DNA of 8,045 bases from Deltaproteobacteria bacterium (GTDB lineage: Bacteria > Desulfobacterota > DSM-4660 > Desulfatiglandales > HGW-15): contig JAFDIX010000212.1 of the NCBI GenBank assembly GCA_019307805.1, positions 1 through 8,045 of the forward strand. Reading direction: 5' to 3'. Numbering within the stretch: the first letter of the stretch is position 1; every line of letters begins with the position of its first letter. Made by a program: the position numbers and the translations under genes. The notes beneath the pieces were generated by a model. That model did not search any database, was not told the DNA's origin, and worked only from the letters and a program-made list of their open reading frames with translations. Positions 1 through 7,428 of the stretch are shown in pieces.

Positions 1-177
1 TTTTTCATGTTTGTCTTTGAGAGACGTGCCCATGGCTGAGATAGAACTGAGCATAGCGCATTGAAAACAATAAAATTCCCCGGCCTGGGCTTCTTCCGCG
101 CAATCGTTGCAAATGGGTATGCCGCAACCCGCACAAAATTGTTTTGCCTCACGATTCGGATGGTGTTTACAGCGCAT
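1..177 (-). CDS. Small Cys-rich zinc-finger (B-box-like) protein, N-terminal part
   Basis: The first 59 residues of a protein that continues beyond the left edge. It starts MRCKHHPNREAKQFCAGCG and carries a cluster of Cys and His: C3, H5, H6, C15, C18, C23, C26, C37 and C40. The C-x2-C, C-x2-C, C-x2-C spacing after a CxxHH start resembles the B-box-type zinc fingers that open many deltaproteobacterial membrane proteins of unknown role. The ATG at 177 is supported by an AGGGGG ribosome site at 184-189, six bases upstream. It lies 114 bases downstream of the ATPase gene on the same strand and may have its own promoter (230-259). No membrane segment appears in the visible part. The family is inferred from cysteine spacing only, and the function is unknown. 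Confidence 0.7.
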   Translation of the reverse strand, partial: MRCKHHPNREAKQFCAGCGIPICNDCAEEAQAGEFYCFQCAMLSSISAMGTSLKDKHEK

Positions 178-229
178 TCTGATCCCCCTACCAGCAGTCA
201 AAACATTCTGGATTCAACGGTATCAACTT

Positions 230-259
230 AGAATAATTGAAAAAGCAGGAAATAGTCAA
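230..259 (-). promoter_or_regulatory. Possible sigma-70 promoter for the zinc-finger gene
   Basis: On the minus strand TTGACT (254-259) and TATTCT (230-235) are separated by 18 bases, in the AT-rich gap between the ATPase stop and the zinc-finger start. The -35 matches consensus at 5 of 6 positions and the -10 at 4 of 6. The predicted transcript would begin about 45 bases before the ATG at 177. This is a pattern match only. Confidence 0.35.
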
Positions 260-291
260 GAAATAACTGTAATGGGAGCGGCTGGAGAAAC

Positions 292-1860
292 CTACCCGGC
301 AGGCTTGAGATCTTGACGACAGTACGGACACACAATCCATTCCGGCTGAACGATTCTGCCGCAGGAATCACATGTGGGAACCAAGGGCTTTTTACAGTAG
401 GGACAATCCTTGAAGTCCAGACTGACCACTTTGGTGCAATGGGGACAGACACTTGTCAGTTCTTCCTTCTGCTGTACTGCCTTTAAAACCTCATCCAGGG
501 TGGTGATGCCCTGCTCAATCCTGTTCATGCCGCTGATTCCCAGGGTGGTCATGCCGGTGGCCATGGCCGCTTCCCTGAGCTTATCGTCAGGGGCACTTGC
601 CTGTACCAGTTCCCGTATCTGACGACCCATAATCATGACCTCTTCAATAACCGTGCGCCCCTTGTAACCGGCATTCCCACAGGTGGAGCAGCCCGTACCG
701 TGGTAGAACTTGAAAGGCAGTTCCCTTTTATCAAGCCCCATTCGGCTCAGGAGATCGGTTTCGGGCACATATTCCTCCTTGCAGTCAGGGCATATTCTTC
801 TCACCAGGCGCTGGGCAACAATCCCGATGACGGATGAGGCGATCATGTAGGGCGGCATGCCGATATCCATAAGGCGCGTAACGGCCGCAGGGGCATCGTT
901 GGTGTGGAGGGTGGAGAGGACCAAATGGCCTGTCAGGGAGGACTGGAGGGCTATTTCCGCCGTTTCCTCGTCCCTGATCTCCCCCACCATAATGACATTG
1001 GGGTCCTGTCGCAAAATGGACCTGAGCACATAGGGGAAGGTCAGACCCACTTTTTCATGAATCTGGACCTGGTTGATACCCCCCAGCTCATATTCCACGG
1101 GGTCTTCAACCGTTACGATATTGACCTCATCGGACATAACCTGCTTGAGACAGGCATAGAGGGTGGATGTCTTACCGCTCCCTGTAGGTCCGGTAATCAG
1201 AATCATGCCCTGGGGCTGGCTGATAAAATTGTTAATGGCCTCCAAACTCTTGGGGCTGAATCCGAGGTCCGCCACAGTGAGGAACGATTCCTCCTTGTTC
1301 AAAATTCGAATGACCGCTTTCTCCCCGTAATAGGTGGGGAGGGTGGACACACGCAGGTCAACTGACACGTTCTTTGCCCGCACCCTGATCCTGCCGTCCT
1401 GGGGGAGTCTCTTTTCCGCGATGTCCATTCCGCCCAACACCTTGATACGGGAAATGATAATGGGCTGTGTCCATTTGGGGAGTTTAATGGAGTCCTGCAG
1501 GATCCCGTCCACACGGTTACGAACCCTGACCTGATTTTCCTGGGCTTCAATGTGGACGTCACTGGCCCCTTTTTTTATGGCATTCCGAATGATGAGGTCC
1601 ACCATTTTCACAAAGGGGGAGTCCTTCATATCCTGAATGTTGTCTACCTCTTCTTCTTCATTGACGTCCTCCTCCGGCAGGAACTCCATGAGTTCCTCGC
1701 CGCCGAATTCATCGGATATCTCGCCGATGGTCTTTTCCGGGTGAAAGTGCTTTTGAAGAACCGCCATGATATGGGTTGTCGTGGAAATGGCAGGCTGGAT
1801 GTTATAACCGGTAATGAACTGAAGGTCCTTCATCATGTTCAGATCCAGGGGATCTGCCAT
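292..1860 (-). CDS. GspE/PilB-type assembly ATPase, catalytic part with C-terminal double zinc ribbon
   Basis: Cytoplasmic hexameric ATPase that powers type IV pilus or type II secretion assembly. The 522-residue frame begins at the conserved MADPLDLN block that normally lies inside the N-terminal region. It then has an acidic linker (55-75), the N2 domain (GASDVHIE at 98-105; MDIAEKRLPQDGRI at 145-158), Walker A GPTGSGKT (224-231), the Asp box VEDPVEYEL (251-259), Walker B with VGEIRDEET (292-300), the His box TGHLVLSTLHTND (310-322) and the family's CxxC pair (C357/C360, C391/C394). Catalytic motifs look intact. Unusually, residues 472-514 add four more CxxC pairs (472/475, 486/489, 497/500, 511/514), a double zinc ribbon. 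The ATG at 1860 has no good ribosome site, and upstream in-frame sequence (NILDVA) still looks like family sequence, so the true N-terminus was lost. It overlaps the MshEN fragment by 22 bases. PilB-like motifs suggest a pilus role, but GspE cannot be excluded. Confidence 0.9.
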   Translation of the reverse strand: MADPLDLNMMKDLQFITGYNIQPAISTTTHIMAVLQKHFHPEKTIGEISDEFGGEELMEFLPEEDVNEEEEVDNIQDMKDSPFVKMVDLIIRNAIKKGASDVHIEAQENQVRVRNRVDGILQDSIKLPKWTQPIIISRIKVLGGMDIAEKRLPQDGRIRVRAKNVSVDLRVSTLPTYYGEKAVIRILNKEESFLTVADLGFSPKSLEAINNFISQPQGMILITGPTGSGKTSTLYACLKQVMSDEVNIVTVEDPVEYELGGINQVQIHEKVGLTFPYVLRSILRQDPNVIMVGEIRDEETAEIALQSSLTGHLVLSTLHTNDAPAAVTRLMDIGMPPYMIASSVIGIVAQRLVRRICPDCKEEYVPETDLLSRMGLDKRELPFKFYHGTGCSTCGNAGYKGRTVIEEVMIMGRQIRELVQASAPDDKLREAAMATGMTTLGISGMNRIEQGITTLDEVLKAVQQKEELTSVCPHCTKVVSLDFKDCPYCKKPLVPTCDSCGRIVQPEWIVCPYCRQDLKPAG

Positions 1861-2096
1861 GGCGACGTCAAGGATATTGTTAAGGCCATTTCCTCCTCGG
1901 ATATGAGTTCCATGTCAATCAGCATCTCGCCCAGGCGCTTTCCCGACTCTTTTTGTGCCTCCAGAGCCTCTACCAGCTTATCCTGGGCCAGAAGACCGGT
2001 TTCAACCAACAACTCACCCAGCTTGCGCCTGGTAAAGGGTTCTTTTTTGGACGGCGCACCTTTTGTCGGTTTTTTGTGAGATCGGTTCTTTGCCAT
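1839..2096 (-). CDS. N-terminal MshEN-like fragment of the assembly ATPase (split gene)
   Basis: An 85-residue frame with a basic start (MAKNRSHKKPTKG) followed by two copies of the MshEN helix-turn repeat: RKLGELLVETGLLAQDKLVEALEAQ-type at 24-48 and KRLGEMLIDMELISEEEMALTIS at 53-75. In the family this fold (T2SSE_N/MshEN) forms the N-terminus of PilB/MshE/GspE-type ATPases and often binds c-di-GMP. The second repeat breaks off at about residue 75-85, and the frame ends in TGA at 1839, inside the start of the catalytic frame. About 45 residues that normally link this module to the MADPLDLN block are missing, and the two halves are out of frame by one step. This is best read as a deletion plus frameshift in one ancestral gene. 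A coupled two-protein arrangement is the alternative. The ribosome site is weak (GGAAATAAGAGG just upstream). Stability and function of the fragment are unknown. Confidence 0.75.
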   Translation of the reverse strand: MAKNRSHKKPTKGAPSKKEPFTRRKLGELLVETGLLAQDKLVEALEAQKESGKRLGEMLIDMELISEEEMALTISLTSPWQIPWI

Positions 2097-2145
2097 GGCC
2101 TCTTATTTCCGGGTCCTTTTTTCTGTTCCCTCTTCCTGAAGATCG

Positions 2146-2173
2146 GTATTACAAAACCCGACCAATGTGTAAA
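2146..2173 (-). promoter_or_regulatory. Weak candidate promoter for the ATPase gene
   Basis: On the minus strand TTTACA (2168-2173) and TAATAC (2146-2151) are 16 bases apart, about 50 bases ahead of the ATG at 2096. The -35 is 5 of 6, but the -10 matches only 3 of 6. No better minus-strand pair was found in this gap. Low confidence. Confidence 0.25.
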
Positions 2174-2231
2174 GCTTAATATCCTTAGCCAATATTTTCA
2201 AGTTTAATCAGTTTGGGCAATTGGATTTTTT

Positions 2232-2260
2232 TTGACAACGGTTCATTGATCTAATATATT
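2232..2260 (+). promoter_or_regulatory. Near-consensus sigma-70 promoter of the CHASE2-kinase gene
   Basis: TTGACA (2232-2237, perfect -35) and TATATT (2255-2260, 5 of 6 for the -10) are separated by exactly 17 bases in AT-rich DNA. Transcription would start near 2267, giving a leader of about 118 bases before the kinase ATG at 2385. It points away from the ATPase gene, in the divergent intergenic region. This is the strongest promoter-like sequence in the window. Confidence 0.7.
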
Positions 2261-2319
2261 TAGAAAAACTAAAATTAGAAGAACCAAAAAATAATAGTTT
2301 TTAAACAGTTACACAAATT

Positions 2320-2340
2320 CCCGCCCAGCCCGGGGGAGGG
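2320..2340 (+). other. GC-rich hairpin in the kinase leader
   Basis: Within the predicted 5' leader, CCC-G-CCC (2320-2326) can pair with GGG-A-GGG (2334-2340) around a seven-base loop, with one G/A mismatch. It sits in a GC-rich island between AT-rich flanks, about 45 bases before the kinase start, and has no following T run, so it is not a standard terminator. A leader regulatory role is possible but unsupported. Confidence 0.25.
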
Positions 2341-2384
2341 GTTGAGGCAGGGCAGAGTCCTTTGGTCGTCGTGTAAAGGCAGGG

Positions 2385-4913
2385 ATGGAAAAAACATTCT
2401 TCAACAAAATTGATATGCTCGGCGGAGCCCTCGTGGCCATCGTCTACATCTTTTTTTCTTTCAATAATTTCGGTTTTTTCGAATCTATTGAAAGATTTGC
2501 CTACGGCGTCCAGATGCGCCTCGATCTCCCCCAATCCATGGGCCAAAACAAGATAGCCATTGTGAACATCGATGATAAGAGTCTGCAGCACCTGGGCCCA
2601 TGGCCCTGGCCTCGACACCTCATCGCAGAGATGGTCCAGATATTAAAAAACAACGGTGCAAAGTTGGTCGGCCTTGACCTCCTCTTTAGCGAAAAGGAGA
2701 ACAACCAGGGTCTTCAGGAGATCAAGCGACTGCATGCCGAAATACAGGCCCGGGACGGTGAGACCAAGAAAGACCAATGGCTCCTGGGCACCATCAAGGA
2801 CATAGAGAAACGGCTGGACAATGACAAGATCCTTGCGCAAACGGTGCGTGCATGCGGAAACGTGATTCTGCCCGTCATGGGAGAAATCGGCCAGTATGAA
2901 ACAGAACTCCTTTTGGCCGAAGACTCCATTTTAAAGGATAATTCCCTGAGACTTCCCGGGGGAAAAGACCAGTACCTGAATGTCAACGAGCTTGTCACCC
3001 CCTTCGCCGAACTCATGGAAAGCGGCATGGGTATGGGGCATCAAAATCTGCCACCCGGCAAAAGCCTGGAAGGGCGGGTCCATCTTCTTTTGATCAACTA
3101 CCGGGGCCATATTCTCCCTTCGGTGCCTCTGCGTCTTGCCCTTGGTTATCTGGGCATGAAACCGGGACAAGTGACCGCCCAGGGAGAAGGAATTCTACTG
3201 AAAAACGTACTGATTCCCACCCAAAAGGGGGAGATGTTCATCAAGTTCAAAGGGGGAAGGAGATCTTTTCCCTATTACTCATTTGTGGATATCCTCAACG
3301 TCAGGAAGGTTCCTGCGGTATTCAATGAAAAGATTGTCCTCATCGGGTATACGGCCAAGGGGACCAATGCCGTCAATACGCCGGTAGACCCCCAGATGCC
3401 CCATGTGGAACTAACGGCCAATGTCATTGAAGATATCCTGCTGGGGCGCTTTCTCAAACGCCCGGGTGCCATAATTTATATCGAGGCCGTGTTTATTTTC
3501 CTTTTGTCTCTCGCGGGGTCTGCATTTCTCCCCCGTTTCAGCGTCCTGAACCGCGCCGGGGTAGTACTGGTCTTCCTTTTCCTCGTCTTCATCTCAGGAG
3601 CCGCCATTTTCATCATGATGGGGACGTGGTTCAAAACCACGTATCTTGTTCTCTCTTTGGTGACGGTATTTGCAGTCGCTTCTATCAAGGACTTCATCAT
3701 CAGGGAGAGGACCCTTGGCAGGACCACTAGGGAAAGCATAGAGACAAATCGGATGCTGGGATTGAGCCTCCAGAGCCAGGGTCTCTATGACCTTGCCTTT
3801 GAAAAATTCAGGAAGTGTCCCCTTGACGATGCCATGAAGGATGTCATCTATAACCTGGCACTCGATTACGAGCGAAAGAGAATGATCAACAAGGCCGTTT
3901 CCGTGTACGAGTACATCCTCGGAGCAGATGCCGATTTCAGGGATCTCCAGGCCCGCGTACCAAAACTCAGAAAGATCATAAATCCCTTGAGCCTTGCCAG
4001 ACGCAGTGACGGAAAGAAAGAAGACAAGATTATCGTGTCCGATAGTATGGGTGTCAAGCCCACTGTGGGGCGTTATGAGATCCTCAGTGAGCTGGGCCAG
4101 GGCGCCATGGGCGTCGTTTACAAGGCAAGAGATCCCAAGATCAACCGCATGCTGGCCATCAAGACCATTCGCTTCTCCGACGAGTTTGAAGAGGGCAAGC
4201 TCCAGGAGGTAAAGGAGCGTTTCCTGAGGGAAGCCGAGATTGCAGGGCAGTTATCCCACCCCGGCATTGTTGCCATCTGGGACGTGGGAGAGGACTTTGA
4301 TCTCACCTACATTGCCATGGAGTTCCTGGAAGGGGATGACCTGCACCGGTTCTCCAAAAAAGGATCACTCCTGCCCCTGCGAAAGGTGCTTCACATCATA
4401 GGAGAAACCGCCAGCGCCCTGGGTTACGCCCACGAACGGGGAGTGATTCATCGGGATGTGAAGCCTGCCAATATTATGCTGCTCAAGGACGGAAAGGTGA
4501 AGATGACCGATTACGGCATTGCCAAGGCCGTCTCCTCATCCCAGACCAAGAGCGGAATCATTCTTGGGACCCCCAACTACATGTCTCCGGAACAGATCAA
4601 TGGCCTTGAGATCGATGGCCGGGCTGATATCTTCTCCCTGGGTGTGGTTTTCTTCGAGTTGCTCACCGGCCAGCTCCCCTTCCACGGCAAGACCCTCACC
4701 AATCTCTTTTACCAGATCACCCAGGGTAAACACCCCTCTCCCCGGCAGATCAATCCCAAGGTCCCCAAACCCTGTGAGCAAATCATTAATAAGGCCCTGG
4801 CCAAGGACCCTGACCAGAGATTCCAGAAGGCAGATGATTTTGCGAGATATGTAAAGGCCATGATAGCCAAGATAGACGAGGTGAGGGCAAGGGCAAAAAA
4901 GGCGGATCTGTGA
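2385..4913 (+). CDS. CHASE2 sensor Ser/Thr protein kinase with TPR-like linker
   Basis: An 842-residue inner-membrane receptor kinase. It has an N-terminal membrane helix (about 11-28), then an extracytoplasmic CHASE2 sensor (about 30-360; typical IAIVNIDDKSLQHLGPWPWPR at 57-77 and GAKLVGLDLLF at 91-101). Three membrane helices follow at about 363-383, 391-412 and 418-438. A cytoplasmic linker with two TPR-like helical pairs (about 454-515) leads to a Hanks-type kinase domain (about 564-825). Kinase residues are present: glycine loop GQGAMG (571-576), K593, E616, HRDVKPAN (689-696) and SPE (734-736). The metal-binding DFG is DYG here (709-711), a conservative change, so activity is likely. 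The sensed signal and phosphorylation targets are unknown. The ATG has AAGG at 2376-2379 five bases upstream and the strong promoter at 2232-2260. It appears monocistronic, ending at the terminator at 4938-4980, and is divergent from the split ATPase. Confidence 0.93.
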   Translation: MEKTFFNKIDMLGGALVAIVYIFFSFNNFGFFESIERFAYGVQMRLDLPQSMGQNKIAIVNIDDKSLQHLGPWPWPRHLIAEMVQILKNNGAKLVGLDLLFSEKENNQGLQEIKRLHAEIQARDGETKKDQWLLGTIKDIEKRLDNDKILAQTVRACGNVILPVMGEIGQYETELLLAEDSILKDNSLRLPGGKDQYLNVNELVTPFAELMESGMGMGHQNLPPGKSLEGRVHLLLINYRGHILPSVPLRLALGYLGMKPGQVTAQGEGILLKNVLIPTQKGEMFIKFKGGRRSFPYYSFVDILNVRKVPAVFNEKIVLIGYTAKGTNAVNTPVDPQMPHVELTANVIEDILLGRFLKRPGAIIYIEAVFIFLLSLAGSAFLPRFSVLNRAGVVLVFLFLVFISGAAIFIMMGTWFKTTYLVLSLVTVFAVASIKDFIIRERTLGRTTRESIETNRMLGLSLQSQGLYDLAFEKFRKCPLDDAMKDVIYNLALDYERKRMINKAVSVYEYILGADADFRDLQARVPKLRKIINPLSLARRSDGKKEDKIIVSDSMGVKPTVGRYEILSELGQGAMGVVYKARDPKINRMLAIKTIRFSDEFEEGKLQEVKERFLREAEIAGQLSHPGIVAIWDVGEDFDLTYIAMEFLEGDDLHRFSKKGSLLPLRKVLHIIGETASALGYAHERGVIHRDVKPANIMLLKDGKVKMTDYGIAKAVSSSQTKSGIILGTPNYMSPEQINGLEIDGRADIFSLGVVFFELLTGQLPFHGKTLTNLFYQITQGKHPSPRQINPKVPKPCEQIINKALAKDPDQRFQKADDFARYVKAMIAKIDEVRARAKKADL

Positions 4914-4937
4914 TCGCTGTTTTTATATAGAAAACCC

Positions 4938-4980
4938 AAAAAAAAGGGGTTGGGTCCAGGATGACCCAACCCCTTTTTTT
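4938..4980. terminator. Bidirectional intrinsic terminator between the kinase and folD
   Basis: A perfect 11-base stem, GGGGTTGGGTC (4946-4956) with GACCCAACCCC (4963-4973), and a six-base loop. Eight A precede it (4938-4945) and seven T follow it (4974-4980), so it gives a U-tract in both directions. It lies between two convergent genes, 24 bases after the kinase stop and 26 bases after the folD stop in the other direction. Confidence 0.93.
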
Positions 4981-5006
4981 CCAAGCTTGAATAAATCAAT
5001 TAGGCA

Positions 5007-5915
5007 CTAATTTTTCTCCAGGCTGAACTTAAGAGAAGCGAGTGTGTTTTTCATGAGCATGGTGATGGTCATGGGACCCACACCTCCGGGGACCGGTGTG
5101 ATGTACCCGGCGATCTCTTTAGCGGCATCAAAATCCACATCTCCCTTGAGAATCGCAATCTTCTTTCCGGTCTTTTCGCTGATCTTTTCCCCGACCCGAT
5201 TGACACCCACATCAATGACACAGGCTCCGGGCTTGATCCATTCGGGCTTTACCAGGTCGGGTACGCCCGCAGCGACCACCAGGATATCTGCCCGCTTGCA
5301 ATGTCCGGCAAGATCCTTGGTCCGGGTGTGGACAACGGTCACCGTTGCATTGGCACCGGGACCCTTCTGCAGGAGCATGTTTGCAATGGGTTTCCCAACG
5401 ATATTGGAACGCCCGACCACTACCACCTCTGCGCCTTCGGTTTGCACACCGGCGCGCACGATCATCTCCTGGATCCCGGCGGGGGTGCATGGGAGGAATT
5501 TCACCTCTGAACCGCCAATCATGAGCCGACCCACATTCACGGGATGAAAACCGTCCACATCCTTGTCAGGATCAATGGCATTCAATATCCTTTTCTCATT
5601 CACGTGTTTTGGGAGAGGCAGCTGCACCAGGATTCCATGGATGGTGTCATCTCCATTGTACTTATCGATGAGGGCCAGCAGATCCTCTTCGGCAAGATCA
5701 TCAGGCTGGTTGTCCTGAATCTCTTTGAATCCGAGTTCCTTGGCCGTTTTGATCTTTGCCGTCACGTAGGAAATGGATGCAGGATTCTCTCCCACCAGGA
5801 TGGTCACCAGACCAGGCACCTTTCCGTGCTCGTCTTTTATCTTCTTGACATCCTCTGCAATCTCCTTGAGAATTTCTTCCCGTATTTCAGTTCCCTTAAC
5901 CAGTTTTGCGGTCAT
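5007..5915 (-). CDS. folD: Bifunctional methylene-THF dehydrogenase / methenyl-THF cyclohydrolase
   Basis: Cytoplasmic one-carbon enzyme that interconverts 5,10-methylene-THF, 5,10-methenyl-THF and 10-formyl-THF with NADP(H), supplying purine and formyl-Met synthesis. The 302-residue protein has the catalytic Y50-x3-K54 motif (SYVTAKIK), GILVQLPLP (94-102), DKDVDGFHP (117-125), CTPAG (143-147), the nucleotide-binding VVGRSNIVGKP (166-176), a GPGANATVTVVH loop, and ITPVPGGVGPMT (272-283). All diagnostic motifs are intact and the length is normal, slightly long because of the loop. The start is the ATG at 5915: AGGAGA at 5923-5928 sits seven bases upstream. A TTG at 5933 in the same frame would place this ribosome site inside the gene and is rejected. 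It is transcribed alone, toward the shared terminator, and is divergent from the DHH-CBS gene. Confidence 0.98.
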   Translation of the reverse strand: MTAKLVKGTEIREEILKEIAEDVKKIKDEHGKVPGLVTILVGENPASISYVTAKIKTAKELGFKEIQDNQPDDLAEEDLLALIDKYNGDDTIHGILVQLPLPKHVNEKRILNAIDPDKDVDGFHPVNVGRLMIGGSEVKFLPCTPAGIQEMIVRAGVQTEGAEVVVVGRSNIVGKPIANMLLQKGPGANATVTVVHTRTKDLAGHCKRADILVVAAGVPDLVKPEWIKPGACVIDVGVNRVGEKISEKTGKKIAILKGDVDFDAAKEIAGYITPVPGGVGPMTITMLMKNTLASLKFSLEKN

Positions 5916-5922
5916 TTTATTA

Positions 5923-5928
5923 TCTCCT
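5923..5928 (-). promoter_or_regulatory. Ribosome binding site fixing the folD start
   Basis: AGGAGA within AAAGGAGAT on the minus strand, seven bases before the ATG at 5915. It rules out the longer TTG start at 5933. Confidence 0.85.
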
Positions 5929-5984
5929 TTCAAAAAAATGGTGATTGGCCCTTTTGATATTACCTCCCGGGCTGATGATCAAAT

Positions 5985-6002
5985 GGAATGTGGGCATTCC
6001 CA
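5985..6002. repeat. Small overlapping inverted repeats in the folD / DHH-CBS gap
   Basis: GGAATG (5985-5990) and CATTCC (5995-6000) form a six-base stem with a TGGG loop. The overlapping TGGG-CATT-CCCA (5991-6002) is a second palindrome. They sit mid-way in the 211-base divergent gap, where no convincing promoter was found on either strand. They could be an operator, but short palindromes of this size are common by chance. Confidence 0.25.
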
Positions 6003-6109
6003 CAAAGATACTCTAATGTTTTACTTGGGACAAGATTCCGGCCACAAAGGTCAAAAACGATGAATCTGGATAACACAATTGCAGGGCAATATCAATTTTT
6101 TTGCATCTC

Positions 6110-6119
6110 AGGAAGGGGG
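6110..6119 (+). promoter_or_regulatory. Ribosome binding site fixing the DHH-CBS start
   Basis: AGGAAGGGGG ends seven bases before the GTG at 6127. No such site precedes the in-frame TTG at 6079. Confidence 0.7.
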
Positions 6120-6126
6120 TCTCGCC

Positions 6127-7428
6127 GTGAAGATCATTACCACCCATAAAAACACGGACTTTGATGGGGTGGCGTCTGTTTTCGCCGCCTCGCTGCTCCA
6201 CCCGGAAGCCCAGCCCGTACTTCCCAGAAGCCTCAATCCCAACGTCCAGGCCTTTCTATCCATCCACAAGGACCATTTCTCTTTTAAACATCCCAAAGAT
6301 ATTGCCCTTGATGACATTGGAGAGCTCGTTGTTGTTGATGCCAACAGCTGGTCCCGACTCGATGACCTGTCATCTCTTGCGGAGAAGACCTCCTTGATCA
6401 TCCATCTCTGGGACCATCACATGGAGCCCGGTGATATAGAAGCAGACTGGTCTTGCTCTCGACCTGTCGGCGCTACCACCACGTTGATCGTGGGACAACT
6501 GCAGGAAGAAAAACCGGGGCTCTCTCCCATCCAGGCGACCCTTTTTCTTGCGGGTATTTATGAGGATACGGGAAACCTGACTTTTCCCGGAACGGTTCCC
6601 GAGGACGCAAGTGCAGTGGCTTTCCTCCTGGGTCAACAGGCTGACCTCAACATCATCAGGAGTTTTCTCCGCCCCGTCTATGGCCCTAAGCAGAAGGACA
6701 TTCTCTTTGAAATGCTGAAAAATCCAACGAGGGTCAAGGTAAATGGATACAAAGTGAGTTTCAGTGCCCTGGATATTCAGGGGCATACACCGGGGCTCGC
6801 GGTGGTGGTCGCAATGTACCAGGATATCATGAATGTGGACGCCTCTTTTGCTGTCTTCAGGGATCCAAAAACAAATCGCGCCATGGTCATCGGCAGGAGT
6901 TCTGTGGACGGGCTCGATATCGGCGCCATTATGCGCAGCCTGGGAGGCGGGGGACATCCAAACGCGGGATCCGCCATAGTAAAGGGCCGGCATCCCGATG
7001 CCCTGCATGAACAGATCATGATGTTCATCAAAGGACACAAACAGGCTGCAGTGCAAATCAGCGACCTGATGTCCTTTCCCGTTTCTTACGTTCCCTCCAC
7101 AGCCACCATGAAACAGGTCGCCCTTGTACTGAGACAAAAGGGCTGCACAGGTCTGCCGGTCCTGGACGGGGACACTCTCATGGGCATCATTTCCCGCAGG
7201 GATTTCAAGAAAATGAGAAAACCGGATCAGTTGGAATTACCGGTCAAGGCATTCATGTCAGACAGGATTATCACCGTTGCGCCGGAGAGCAGTGTCGTTC
7301 AGGCAGCCAAATTGATGGTCAAGCATGACATCGGTCGTCTGCCTGTTATGAAGGACGGCGCCCTTATTGGAATCGTCACCCGGTCGGACGCCATGAGATA
7401 CTATTACGATCTCCTTCCTCCGGATTAA
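6127..7428 (+). CDS. DHH-DHHA1 phosphoesterase-like protein with two CBS domains
   Basis: A 433-residue soluble protein. The DHH phosphoesterase core has NTDFDG (9-14, with H7, D11, D13), VVDAN (69-73), the DHH triad (96-98) and YEDTGN (145-150), so the metal ligands are present. The DHHA1 substrate domain has the GGGGHPNAGSA loop (273-283). Two CBS domains follow (about 311-363 and 371-426), which usually bind adenine nucleotides and control a linked activity. In many deltaproteobacterial relatives this N-terminal module is fused to a tRNA nucleotidyltransferase/poly(A) polymerase domain. Here the protein ends (LLPPD) right after CBS2, with no nucleotidyltransferase residues, so a DHH-type nuclease or nucleotide phosphodiesterase role is inferred but the substrate is unknown. 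The GTG at 6127 is chosen because the ribosome site is at 6110-6119 and the protein then begins MKIITTHKNTDFDG, as the family does. It is divergent from folD. Confidence 0.9.
   Translation: MKIITTHKNTDFDGVASVFAASLLHPEAQPVLPRSLNPNVQAFLSIHKDHFSFKHPKDIALDDIGELVVVDANSWSRLDDLSSLAEKTSLIIHLWDHHMEPGDIEADWSCSRPVGATTTLIVGQLQEEKPGLSPIQATLFLAGIYEDTGNLTFPGTVPEDASAVAFLLGQQADLNIIRSFLRPVYGPKQKDILFEMLKNPTRVKVNGYKVSFSALDIQGHTPGLAVVVAMYQDIMNVDASFAVFRDPKTNRAMVIGRSSVDGLDIGAIMRSLGGGGHPNAGSAIVKGRHPDALHEQIMMFIKGHKQAAVQISDLMSFPVSYVPSTATMKQVALVLRQKGCTGLPVLDGDTLMGIISRRDFKKMRKPDQLELPVKAFMSDRIITVAPESSVVQAAKLMVKHDIGRLPVMKDGALIGIVTRSDAMRYYYDLLPPD

Noticed and set aside
904..1365. 153-codon plus-strand open frame
   Set aside because: It lies wholly antisense to the Walker A/B region of the ATPase, which has clear family motifs; no ribosome site or recognisable domain.
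1552..2079. 175-codon plus-strand open frame
   Set aside because: Antisense to both halves of the ATPase gene, Phe- and Leu-rich as expected of an antisense reading, with no supporting signals.
6370..7137. 255-codon minus-strand open frame
   Set aside because: Antisense shadow of the DHH-CBS gene; its protein has no recognisable pattern, while the plus strand has intact catalytic motifs.
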